Source: Crossiella sp. CA-258035 (GTDB lineage Bacteria > Actinomycetota > Actinomycetes > Mycobacteriales > Pseudonocardiaceae). Taken from it: a stretch of DNA of 64,000 nt. A model generated the notes under the pieces. That model was not told where the DNA came from. It was given only the letters and a program-made list of their open reading frames with translations, and made no database searches. The position numbers and the translations under genes are program-made. Shown one piece after another: positions 8,150 to 15,167 of the stretch. How positions within the stretch are numbered: the first letter of the stretch is position 1; every line of letters starts with the position of its first letter. Where the stretch lies: positions 8,771,501 to 8,835,500 of the forward strand of contig NZ_CP116413.1 of assembly GCF_030064675.1 (NCBI RefSeq), in the 5' to 3' direction.

Positions 8150-9675
8150 CCGAGCACCGCCTCGAACCCGTCCCGCCAGGTGCGCGGGTTGTCCTCGCCG
8201 CGGGCCAGCAACACCACCCGCGCGGGCACGCCGGCCTCGGCGTAGGCGGCCAGCTTGTGGTGCCCGTCCAGGGCCACGCCGACCAGGAACCGCTCCTCGT
8301 GCTCGGCCTCCACATAGACGTCCTCGACCCAGCCGAGCACCACCGCGGCGGGCCGCGCACCAGCCTCGACGGCTTTCCGGTACCGGGCAACGGTGTCCGG
8401 GTCCAGCGCCGCCAACGGCTGCCCGGGCAGCAGCGCGCCGAAGGTCGGCATCGGCCCCGGGACAGGTTCCGGCAGCTGGAAGTGCTCCACCCCCGGCCAG
8501 TCCTCCTCGCCCATCTCGGCGCCCTCCCGGAACGCCCAGCGCCGCACCCACCACGACCGCGCGGGCTCGCGCACCCGCTCCACCGGCAGATCGACGAGGT
8601 AGCCGCGGTAGTGCCCGGTCGGCAGCTCCTGTGCCAGCGGCGTGAGCGCGGCCAGCACGCCATCCGCCAGTGAGTCCACTGTGGACAGTGCGATGCGCAG
8701 CCGGTCCGCGGTCGCGGCGGCCACCCGCTCCGGCCAGCCGAGCAGCCGCATGGTGGTCTCGCAGGTCCCGCAGTCCGTGCTGACCCGGTACAGCGGACTC
8801 CCGTCCACCAGCAAGGACTTGTCCCAGCGCGGCCAGGTCGATCCCGGTGACGGCGGGTCGTAGTCGACCCGGATCCGCCCCCGGCCCTCGTGCAGCTCGA
8901 ACCGTGCCCGGCGCGCCGACTCCACGGTCAGCCCGCGGATCTCCGGCTCGGCCCGCGTGGCCGGGTCGACCTGGGACCAGCTGCGCCACAACGCCTCCTG
9001 GTACGTCCGGGACGGTCCGGTCCACAGCGGGGTCAGCGGATCCCGCCCGGTCAGCCGGATCAGCGCGTGCTGCACGTCGCCCGGCGCCTCCACCTCCTTG
9101 AGCAGCCGCACCAGGTACGGCACCGCGGCCGGATCGCCCAGCAGCTCCAGCGCGACCACGAACGCGGTGTGCGCGAGCCCGGCCACCCCGGGCAGCCGTT
9201 CCGCGATCGGCACGGTCCAGCGCCGGTCGCCCAGCCGCCCCAACGCGATCGCCGCCGGTCCCTGCTTGCCCGGCGTGTCCAGCTGCCGCCCGAGGTAGTC
9301 GCCGAACCCGGCGTCCCCGGAGAGCCCCATCGCGTGCAGCACCGGCTCAGCCGGGCCAAGATCGCGTTCCAGCCGCCACAGCAGCTCGGCGGGCACCCGC
9401 AGCCCCAGCTGGACCGCGGTCCTGAGCAGGTCATGCGCGTCGTCGCCGGCATGCCCGGCCAGCAACCGCAGCAGCGCGGGTCCGGCCGGTTCGCCCAGGT
9501 AGCGCAGCAGCCAGCTCAGCTGCCGCCGCCGCGCCGGTTTCGCCGTGGCATACCGGGCCTCGGCCACCTCGATCAGATCCGGCGGCCCGGCCGCGCCCAG
9601 CTCGCTCAGCGCGCTCCACGGATCCGCCGCCACCAGTGCCGCGTCCAGCGCCGCCTGGGTCCCGCCCATCGCCAT
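8134..9675 (-). CDS. HEAT-like repeat protein with a C-terminal ParB-like segment, unknown function
   Basis: 513 aa. Residues about 30-200 are Ala/Leu-rich helical repeats with periodic GDxxA motifs (ALGRLGDRRW, ALELLGDPAAVPYLVRLL), as in HEAT/PBS-lyase proteins. The C-terminal 100 residues contain VALDGHHKLAAYAEAG and PARVVLL, which resemble the DGHHR loop of ParB/Srx-like nuclease domains but may be coincidental. It is divergent from the TetR gene with only 40 bp between starts; the shared palindrome there suggests TetR control. The start is taken at ATG 9675; ATG 9669 is possible. No characterised homologue is recognised. Confidence 0.7.
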   Translation of the reverse strand: MAMGGTQAALDAALVAADPWSALSELGAAGPPDLIEVAEARYATAKPARRRQLSWLLRYLGEPAGPALLRLLAGHAGDDAHDLLRTAVQLGLRVPAELLWRLERDLGPAEPVLHAMGLSGDAGFGDYLGRQLDTPGKQGPAAIALGRLGDRRWTVPIAERLPGVAGLAHTAFVVALELLGDPAAVPYLVRLLKEVEAPGDVQHALIRLTGRDPLTPLWTGPSRTYQEALWRSWSQVDPATRAEPEIRGLTVESARRARFELHEGRGRIRVDYDPPSPGSTWPRWDKSLLVDGSPLYRVSTDCGTCETTMRLLGWPERVAAATADRLRIALSTVDSLADGVLAALTPLAQELPTGHYRGYLVDLPVERVREPARSWWVRRWAFREGAEMGEEDWPGVEHFQLPEPVPGPMPTFGALLPGQPLAALDPDTVARYRKAVEAGARPAAVVLGWVEDVYVEAEHEERFLVGVALDGHHKLAAYAEAGVPARVVLLARGEDNPRTWRDGFEAVLGQFSG

Positions 9676-9688
9676 GCCCGTTGACCCC

Positions 9689-9712
9689 GTTCGAATATGA
9701 CCATAATCTAAC
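9689..9712. promoter_or_regulatory. Candidate TetR operator between divergent promoters
   Basis: A 24-bp imperfect palindrome (18 of 24 positions symmetric, GTTcGA.TATG..CATA.TCtAAC) centred between 9700 and 9701. It overlaps the -10-like TAATCT (9704-9709) that sits 6 nt before the TetR GTG, and the reverse promoter region of the HEAT-like gene. Position and symmetry fit autorepression plus control of the divergent gene. Confidence 0.6.
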
Positions 9713-9715
9713 GCT

Positions 9716-10321
9716 GTGCCACCGACCGCCGACCACGAGGCCCGCCGCCACCAGGTGGCCACCGCCCTGCTGTCGGTGATCGCGACCCACGGCCTGGAGG
9801 CGGCCAGCATCGCCAGGGTGGCCGAAGCGGCTGGCGCGTCCACCGGCCTGGTGCAACGGTACTTCCGCAGCAAGGACGAGTTGCTGCTCTTTGCCTTCGA
9901 CCACCTCGTCGAGCAGACCCTGGCTCGGCTGGTGGCGGCCGAGCACGTCGGCTCGATCCGGATCCGGCTGTTCCGGGGGCTGCGCACCATGCTGCCGCTG
10001 GACGAGGAGCGGATCACCGAGGCCAGGGTGACCCAGGCCTTCGCCACCCGCGCCCTGCACAGTCCTCGGCTACGCAGGGTCATCGACGCCTCGGCGCAGA
10101 TGGTGCGCAAGCAGTGCGCGGCCACCCTGCGCCGGGCCCAGGAGCTGGGCGAGGCTCCCGCGCACCTGGACGCCGACTTCGAGGCCACCATGCTGGTCGC
10201 CTTCACCGACGGCCTGACCTCGACCATCGTCGCCGACCCGGCCGCGATCAGCCCTGGGGAGGCTGACCGCATGCTGCTCCGCTACCTCGACCGCGTCTTC
10301 GAGGTGGCCGCACCGCACTAG
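9716..10321 (+). CDS. TetR/AcrR-family transcriptional regulator
   Basis: 201 aa. The N-terminal TetR helix-turn-helix shows VATALLSVIATHGLEAASI, then VAEAAGASTGLVQRYFRSKDELL around residues 25-50. The C-terminal ligand domain is not specific enough to predict an inducer. The GTG start at 9716 lies 6 nt after a -10-like TAATCT, so the transcript may be leaderless. It probably represses itself and the divergent HEAT-like gene through the palindrome over both promoters, and may also control the downstream membrane protein gene 24 bp away. Confidence 0.85.
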   Translation: MPPTADHEARRHQVATALLSVIATHGLEAASIARVAEAAGASTGLVQRYFRSKDELLLFAFDHLVEQTLARLVAAEHVGSIRIRLFRGLRTMLPLDEERITEARVTQAFATRALHSPRLRRVIDASAQMVRKQCAATLRRAQELGEAPAHLDADFEATMLVAFTDGLTSTIVADPAAISPGEADRMLLRYLDRVFEVAAPH

Positions 10322-10345
10322 AGATCCACCTTGGGGGAGAACAGA

Positions 10346-11062
10346 ATGCTCGTGCTCACACTGTCCGTGCTCGGCCTCGCCGTGGTGGACAGCATCAACC
10401 CGTCAGTCCTCGGCGTCACACTGTTCCTGCTGCTCAAACGCCAGACCGGCCGCTCGGCCACGATCCAGGTGCTGACCTACCTGGCCGCGGTGGCCGCCAC
10501 GTACTTCACCCTCGGCGTGCTGCTCATGCTCGGTCTGAGCGCGTTGTCCGGGCAGCTCGGCAACCTGCTGCAGAGCCCGGTCACCTACGCGATCACCGGC
10601 GTGCTCGGGGTGGCGCTGTTCGCCTGGAGCTGGGTGGATCACCGGCTGGACAAGAAGAACCCGGAACGCCACCGCGACCGCAAGCCCCGGCTGCCGATCT
10701 CCGACCGCCTGCCCGCGCTGTTCGCCCTCGGCCTGCTGGTCTCGATCCTGGAGTTCTCCACCGCGCTGCCGTTCCTGGCCGCGGTGGCCCTGATGACCAC
10801 CAACGGTCTCTCCGCCGCGGTCTGGCTGCCGCTGCTCGCGGTCTACGTGCTGATCATGGTGCTGCCCGAGCTGGTCCTGCTCGCGGTGTTCCGCCTGCTC
10901 AGCGAGAGCCGACGGGCGCGGCTGGAACGCCTGCGGGACAAGATGGCGGCCAACACCCGCAAGACCGTGCAGTGGATCGCCGCGATCGTCGGCTTCCTGC
11001 TGATCCGCAACGCCGTCGGCTACTTCGCGATCGCCCTCGGCTGGTACCCGCCGAAGGGCTGA
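10346..11062 (+). CDS. GAP-family (Sap-like) six-TM membrane protein
   Basis: 238 aa with about six hydrophobic segments: residues 1-20, 38-60, 70-95, 125-155, 160-185 and 210-235. It has the VVDSINPSVLGVTLFLLL start characteristic of the GAP/Sap (GPL-addressing, LysE-like) family, whose mycobacterial members help move lipids to the surface. ATG 10346 is chosen because GGGGAGA lies 5-7 bases upstream; an in-frame TTG at 10331 lacks such a signal. Follows TetR by 24 bp and abuts the phosphotransferase gene, suggesting one operon. Cargo unknown. Confidence 0.75.
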   Translation: MLVLTLSVLGLAVVDSINPSVLGVTLFLLLKRQTGRSATIQVLTYLAAVAATYFTLGVLLMLGLSALSGQLGNLLQSPVTYAITGVLGVALFAWSWVDHRLDKKNPERHRDRKPRLPISDRLPALFALGLLVSILEFSTALPFLAAVALMTTNGLSAAVWLPLLAVYVLIMVLPELVLLAVFRLLSESRRARLERLRDKMAANTRKTVQWIAAIVGFLLIRNAVGYFAIALGWYPPKG

Positions 11063-11992
11063 GTGGACGAGACTGGGCCGGTGCTCGCCGAGGAGATCGC
11101 CGCCGTGGAAGCCGCACTGGGCAGCAGGGTGCTGGCCAGCCGCACCCTGGCCGGCGGCTTCTCGCACCAGACCAGCCTGCTCACGCTGACCGACGGCCAG
11201 GTGGTGGCCCGTCGCGGCGGCCCCGATCCGGCGATCGAGGCGGCGGTGATGGCCGCGGCCCGCCCGCTCGTGCCGGTGCCGGAGGTGCTGCTGGTCCGGC
11301 CGGTCATGGTGCTCGAACACATCACCGGCACCCTGCTCAGCCAGGTGCTGGCCGACGACTCGCTCAGCCCCGCGGACCTGCGCGCGCTCGGCGCCGAGGT
11401 CGGCGGGGTCGCGGCGGCGGTGAGCGCGCGGGCGTTCGACCGGCCGGGCTTCTTCGCCGACGAGCAGCTCACCGTCCGTCCGGAACGCCCCTGGTCCCAG
11501 CAGCTGCCGGAGGTGGTGGCGGAGTGGTTGGCGGCCACCCCGGAGTCCCGCCTGCCCGCCGCCGCCAAGTCCGCCTGGCTGGCGCTGTGCACGGCGCACG
11601 CCCCGGCGCTGACCGCGGTCGACGGGCACGCCCGGCTGGTGCACTCCGACCTCAACCCGAAGAACATCCTCATCAGCAGGGCCGGTCGCGGCTGGCGGGT
11701 GGACGCGCTGCTGGACTGGGAGTTCAGCTACTCGGGCTGCCCGTACGGCGACGCGGCGAACATGGCCCGCTTCGACGCGGATTGCCCAGCGGAGTTCCTG
11801 ACCGGTTTCCGCGCCGCCTTCGCCGAGCACCAGCCCACCGACCTGCCACCCCTCGCGGACTGGGCCTACCTGGGCCGGGTGCTGGACATGTTCGCCCTCA
11901 CCGAGCTGGTCACCCGCCCGGAGCCGCACCCCGTCGCGGACCAGGCGGCCGAGCGGATCCGGCACTGGTCAGAGCACGGTATCCCCAGCTGA
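11063..11992 (+). CDS. Aminoglycoside phosphotransferase-family kinase
   Basis: 309 aa. The APH fold is shown by the catalytic loop LVHSDLNPKNIL (HxDxxxxN) and the metal-binding ALLDWEFSYSG (DWE) segment. The N-terminal ATP-binding lobe is present but its Lys is not obvious: VVARRGGP may replace the usual VLK. The GTG start directly follows the stop of the membrane protein gene. The family phosphorylates small molecules, including drugs, choline, homoserine and sugars; no specific substrate is indicated and resistance should not be assumed. Confidence 0.8.
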   Translation: MDETGPVLAEEIAAVEAALGSRVLASRTLAGGFSHQTSLLTLTDGQVVARRGGPDPAIEAAVMAAARPLVPVPEVLLVRPVMVLEHITGTLLSQVLADDSLSPADLRALGAEVGGVAAAVSARAFDRPGFFADEQLTVRPERPWSQQLPEVVAEWLAATPESRLPAAAKSAWLALCTAHAPALTAVDGHARLVHSDLNPKNILISRAGRGWRVDALLDWEFSYSGCPYGDAANMARFDADCPAEFLTGFRAAFAEHQPTDLPPLADWAYLGRVLDMFALTELVTRPEPHPVADQAAERIRHWSEHGIPS

Positions 11993-12009
11993 TCGAACAG
12001 GTGTTCGAG

Positions 12010-12059
12010 TTGTCCACAGACTTGTCCACACCCGGGGATAACTCGCAGAGTTGTACACA
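12010..12059. promoter_or_regulatory. Two DnaA-box-like sequences in an intergenic gap
   Basis: TTGTCCACA occurs at 12010-12018 and again at 12022-12030, identical to the actinobacterial DnaA-box consensus, with a third TTGTACACA at 12051-12059 overlapping the next gene's ATG. They lie between the kinase and DinB-like genes. There is no oriC context such as dnaA or dnaN here, so a DnaA-titration or DnaA-responsive promoter site is more likely than an origin. Chance or unrelated use cannot be excluded. Confidence 0.4.
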
Positions 12060-12646
12060 TGACCGACCCCAAGGCCGACCTGCGCCACTACCTCCAGACC
12101 GCCCGCGAAGCCCTGCTGTGGAAGCTCGACGGCCTCGGCGAGTACGACATCCGCCGCCCGCTCACCCCCACGGGCACGAACCTGTTGGGCCTGGTCAAGC
12201 ACGTGGCAGGCTGCGAAGTCGGCTACTTCGGCCTGGTCTTCGGCCGCCCGTTCGCCCAGGAACTGCCCTGGCTGTCCGATGACGTCGAGCCCAACTCCGA
12301 CCTGTGGGCGACCGCCGACGAGTCCCGCGCGGACATCATCGACCTGTACCGCAGGGTGTGGACACATTCGGACCAGACGATCACCAGCCTGCCCCTGGAC
12401 GCGGTCGGCCGGGTGCCGCACTGGCCGGCCGAGCGCGCCGAGGTGACCCTGCACAAGGTGCTGACCCACATGATCGCCGAGACCCACCGGCACGCCGGCC
12501 ACGCCGACATCGTCCGCGAACTGATCGATGGCACCACCGGCCTGCGCCCGGACAACGACAACCTGCCGGAGGCGGATAAGTCCTGGTGGGCGGCCTACCA
12601 CGCCAACCTGGAACAGGTGGCCAGGGAAGCGGGCCAACCCACCTGA
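12059..12646 (+). CDS. DinB-like (DUF664) protein
   Basis: 195 aa. NLLGLVKHVAGCEVGYFG, the pattern of His-containing helices (LVKHVAG, HKVLTHMIAETHRHAGHADI) and the overall length match DUF664/DinB-like four-helix bundle proteins, which bind a metal through three His and often act as thiol-dependent enzymes. MTDPKADLRHYLQ is a typical start. In a mycothiol producer a mycothiol S-transferase-like role is conceivable but not shown. Monocistronic. Confidence 0.8.
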   Translation: MTDPKADLRHYLQTAREALLWKLDGLGEYDIRRPLTPTGTNLLGLVKHVAGCEVGYFGLVFGRPFAQELPWLSDDVEPNSDLWATADESRADIIDLYRRVWTHSDQTITSLPLDAVGRVPHWPAERAEVTLHKVLTHMIAETHRHAGHADIVRELIDGTTGLRPDNDNLPEADKSWWAAYHANLEQVAREAGQPT

Positions 12647-12660
12647 CGCCACCCCCGACT

Positions 12661-12696
12661 TGCCATGGCACCAAAGTGATGCCATAGTTGTGCCAT
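12661..12696 (+). promoter_or_regulatory. TGCCAT repeats over the promoter of the RHH gene
   Basis: Three copies of TGCCAT begin at 12661 (inside the palindrome TGCCATGGCA), 12680 and 12691. CATAGT at 12683-12688 looks like a -10 hexamer placing transcription start at or next to ATG 12695, a leaderless arrangement. The encoded protein has a ribbon-helix-helix DNA-binding domain, so these repeats are good candidates for its own operator. Confidence 0.5.
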
Positions 12697-13207
12697 GGAC
12701 CTGACGCCCTACGTCGAGAACCTCCGCAACGAGCTCGCGGTAGCCGCCGGAGCCGGTGGCGAGGAAGCTCGGGCGCTGGCGGACCGGCTCAGCGCACCAC
12801 TGGAGTCAGCAGTGCGGCTGACCCTGCTGGAAGCCCTGTCGACGGCCGCGGACGAGATCACCCGGGAGCTGGCTCCCGGCTCGGTCGACCTGCGGCTGCG
12901 CGCCGGTTCGCCCACGTTCGTGGTCACCCCGGCGCCAGCGGCCACCGCGTTCGAGGACACCGCGCGGCAGCACGATGGCACCACCGATGCGCCACAGCTG
13001 GCCGCCGAGGGCGACGACGGTCCGATGACCAGGATCAACCTGCGCCTGCCCGAACAGCTCAAGGCCAGGATCGAGGAGGCCGCGGGCCGCGAACGGCTCT
13101 CGGTCAACGCCTGGCTGGTCCGGGCCGCCGCCGCGGCACTCCAGCCAGAACCGCCGGCTCGCAGAGACCGGGCGTTCGGCCAGAAGTTCACCGGCTGGGT
13201 GCGCTAA
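12695..13207 (+). CDS. Ribbon-helix-helix (Arc/HicB-antitoxin-like) DNA-binding protein
   Basis: 170 aa. Residues about 110-148 (MTRINLRLPEQLKARIEEAA, then LSVNAWLVRAAAAAL) form a clear RHH domain. The N-terminal 90 residues are helical and Ala-rich, of unknown fold, possibly for oligomerisation. It is followed after 72 bp by the DUF4097 gene, a common actinobacterial pairing. Some databases call it a HicB-type antitoxin, but no toxin is visible next to it. Likely autoregulatory via the TGCCAT repeats at its promoter. Confidence 0.8.
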   Translation: MDLTPYVENLRNELAVAAGAGGEEARALADRLSAPLESAVRLTLLEALSTAADEITRELAPGSVDLRLRAGSPTFVVTPAPAATAFEDTARQHDGTTDAPQLAAEGDDGPMTRINLRLPEQLKARIEEAAGRERLSVNAWLVRAAAAALQPEPPARRDRAFGQKFTGWVR

Positions 13208-13279
13208 TCACACCCCGCCTCACCCCACACGTTCCCCACCAGCGGGAACGCTCACCAACCACCCCAGAAGGGCACAGCC

Positions 13280-14131
13280 ATGCCAATTTTCCCCACCCCC
13301 GCCCCGATCACCGTCGAGCTCTCCCTGGTGTCGGCCAACGTCCGGATCAACGCCACCGACCGCATCGACACCGTGGTCGAGGTCCGCCCGGCCAAGGAGT
13401 CGAACAAGCACGACGTCACCGCCGCCGACCAGACCGAGGTCAGCTTCCACAACGGCACCCTGGTCGTCCGGATGGCCAAGCCGAAGCTGCTGGGCGGCAA
13501 GGGAACCATCAACCTGGTGATCGACCTGCCCACCGGCTCCCAGCTGAAGGGCGACTCCGCCATCGCCGACCTGCGCGCCGCCGGCCTGCTCGGCGACTGC
13601 CACTTCACCACCGCCACCGGCGACCTCCAGTTCGACCACACCGGCCCCCTGCGCCTGGAAACCACCAGCGGCCGCATCCGGGTCGAACACGCGGACGGCC
13701 ACACCGACGTCACCAGCGGCTCCGGCGAGATCTGGCTGCACACCGTCAACGGCACCGCGGTGGTCAAGAACTCCAACGGCCCCACCACCATCGGCGACAT
13801 CACCGGCGACCTCCGGGTCAACGTCGCCAACGGCAACACCAGCATCGAACGCGCACACAGCACCGTCGCGGTGAAGGCCGCCGCCGGCAGCATCCACATC
13901 GGCGAACTCACCCGAGGCACCGCCGTCCTGGAAACCAACGCCGGCGACGTCGAACTGGGCATCCGCCAAGGCACCGCCGCCTACCTCGACATCAACACCC
14001 TCACCGGCCGCTTCATCAACGACCTCGCCACCATCGGCGGCCCCGAGACCAACACCGAAACCCTCAAGGTCCACGCCCGCACCGTCACCGGCGACATCAT
14101 CGTCCGCCGCAGCCAGCCGGCCGCCGCCTGA
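13280..14131 (+). CDS. DUF4097-family beta-strand repeat protein
   Basis: 283 aa, built of short beta-strand repeats with G-D/S-G turns (ATGDLQFDHTG, TTSGRIRVEHADG, GSGEIWLHTVNG, ANGNTSIERA), the right-handed beta-solenoid pattern of DUF4097 (adhesin-like) proteins. No signal peptide or membrane segment is seen, so it is probably cytosolic. Codons are strongly C-ending. It is paired with the RHH regulator. The molecular role of the family is unknown. Confidence 0.8.
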   Translation: MPIFPTPAPITVELSLVSANVRINATDRIDTVVEVRPAKESNKHDVTAADQTEVSFHNGTLVVRMAKPKLLGGKGTINLVIDLPTGSQLKGDSAIADLRAAGLLGDCHFTTATGDLQFDHTGPLRLETTSGRIRVEHADGHTDVTSGSGEIWLHTVNGTAVVKNSNGPTTIGDITGDLRVNVANGNTSIERAHSTVAVKAAAGSIHIGELTRGTAVLETNAGDVELGIRQGTAAYLDINTLTGRFINDLATIGGPETNTETLKVHARTVTGDIIVRRSQPAAA

Positions 14132-14310
14132 CCCAGCCCAAACCCAGCTCTACCAGCAGTCAGCGAGGCGGGCGCCCGCTTCTTCGCCTGGGGGACGGCC
14201 CGAGAAGTGTGGCCGAGGCGCAGTGCCCATGACCTTGACGACGCAGGCCAAGGCAGCGCATAGGGTCGTCGAGCAAGCTGAGCTTCCGGTTGGCGTGATC
14301 TTGACACGCA
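14132..14310. other. Intergenic stretch between DUF4097 gene and tRNA-Lys
   Basis: About 180 bases with no convincing gene. A short plus-strand open frame beginning at 14223 runs through the tRNA-Lys gene and is rejected. Nothing else recognised. Confidence 0.5.
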
Positions 14311-14339
14311 AAACCCCCAGGCGCGTGACCTGGGGGTTT
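14311..14339 (-). terminator. Rho-independent-type terminator of tRNA-Lys
   Basis: A perfect 11-bp stem AAACCCCCAGG / CCTGGGGGTTT with a 7-nt loop (14322-14328). It lies immediately beyond the tRNA 3' end on the minus strand and its arm overlaps the encoded CCA. Confidence 0.8.
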
Positions 14340-14414
14340 GGTGGGCCGCGTGGGACTCGAACCCACAACCCGCGGATTAAAAGTCCGCTGCTCTGCCAGT
14401 TGAGCTAGCGGCCC
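14339..14414 (-). tRNA. tRNA-Lys (anticodon UUU)
   Basis: The reverse strand folds as a canonical 76-nt tRNA including encoded CCA (14341-14339). The acceptor stem pairs GGGCCGC (14414-14408) with GCGGCCC (14349-14343). The T-loop region reads GGTTCGAGTCCC and the anticodon TTT is at 14381-14379 within ACTTTTAATC. No intron or truncation, and no sign that it serves as an integration site here. Confidence 0.96.
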
Positions 14415-14462
14415 GGGGACACTCTACCGACACCGGGCCGGGTCATGTGCCGTGGTTGGCGA

Positions 14463-14936
14463 TCACGGGCGGGGCGGGGGTTGCCAGTTGGCGACCAGGC
14501 GGGGGAGTTCGGCTTGGAGGAACTCGAAGAAGTCTCGGGTTTGTTCCAGGCGGTGGGCGGTGGGGGTGGTGGGGCCGACGGCCTGGATGCCTTCCTTGAT
14601 GCTCTGGATCCAGCGGGCGATCTGCTCTTCGCGGCGGAGCAGGGACTCGAACCACAGGTCGTCGCGGACGCGGTAGTGGTCGCGGCGGGCGCCTGGGGAG
14701 CGTTCCTTGGTGACCAGGCCGATCTGGGTGAGGTAGCGGACGCCTCCGCTGACGGCGGCGGGGCTGATCTGCAGGTGGGCGGCCAGGTCCGCGGCGGTGC
14801 GGGTGCCGTCGTCGCTGGCGAGGAGGCTGGCGAAGATCCTGGCCGGCATGCGGCTCCAGCCCGCGTCGGTGAGGACCAGGGCGAAGCGTTCGACGAAGCG
14901 GGCTACCGCTGCCTCGTCGCGGGCGGGTCCGGTCAT
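14463..14936 (-). CDS. GbsR/MarR-family transcriptional regulator
   Basis: 157 aa with a winged helix: MPARIFASLLASDDGTRTAA, then LAAHLQISPAAVSGGVRYLTQIGLV around residues 28-75. The C-terminal half is an amphipathic helical region (FFEFLQAELPRLVANW) typical of GbsR-like proteins that often control divergent ABC or MFS transporters. Here the upstream neighbour is lysA, so its target may be elsewhere or itself. An AT-rich patch at about 14974-14992 just upstream of its start could carry its promoter/operator. Confidence 0.82.
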   Translation of the reverse strand: MTGPARDEAAVARFVERFALVLTDAGWSRMPARIFASLLASDDGTRTAADLAAHLQISPAAVSGGVRYLTQIGLVTKERSPGARRDHYRVRDDLWFESLLRREEQIARWIQSIKEGIQAVGPTTPTAHRLEQTRDFFEFLQAELPRLVANWQPPPRP

Positions 14937-15167
14937 GTGTAGGCCCTCCTCTCCGTCACCCCGGTGACCAGCCGGTTTAGTTTAGCTGTTTCAGGAAGAT
15001 GTGAAGGTAGGTCTGTGTGGTGGGGGCCACCTGCGGTGTCAGGGTCGCGGAAACGTGGCGGCCGCGGGCGTCAGGAGCGCGTAGGGAGCGGTGACGGGCG
15101 GGCGGGGGCGGCGTTTTCTCGTCATGGGCGGGCAACGTGCCCGTGACAAGTGCCTGCGGAGGCCGTC

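Noticed and set aside
11063-11992. Aminoglycoside resistance gene
   Set aside because: Only the APH fold is evident; the family covers many substrates and there is no resistance context.
12010-12059. Replication origin
   Set aside because: Only two or three DnaA-box-like sites and no dnaA, dnaN or long box array.
12695-13207. HicAB toxin-antitoxin system
   Set aside because: RHH domain present but no HicA or other toxin gene is adjacent; the partner is DUF4097.
14223-14408. 61-codon plus-strand frame running through the tRNA-Lys gene
   Set aside because: Includes the tRNA antisense strand; no ribosome-binding site and no conservation expected.
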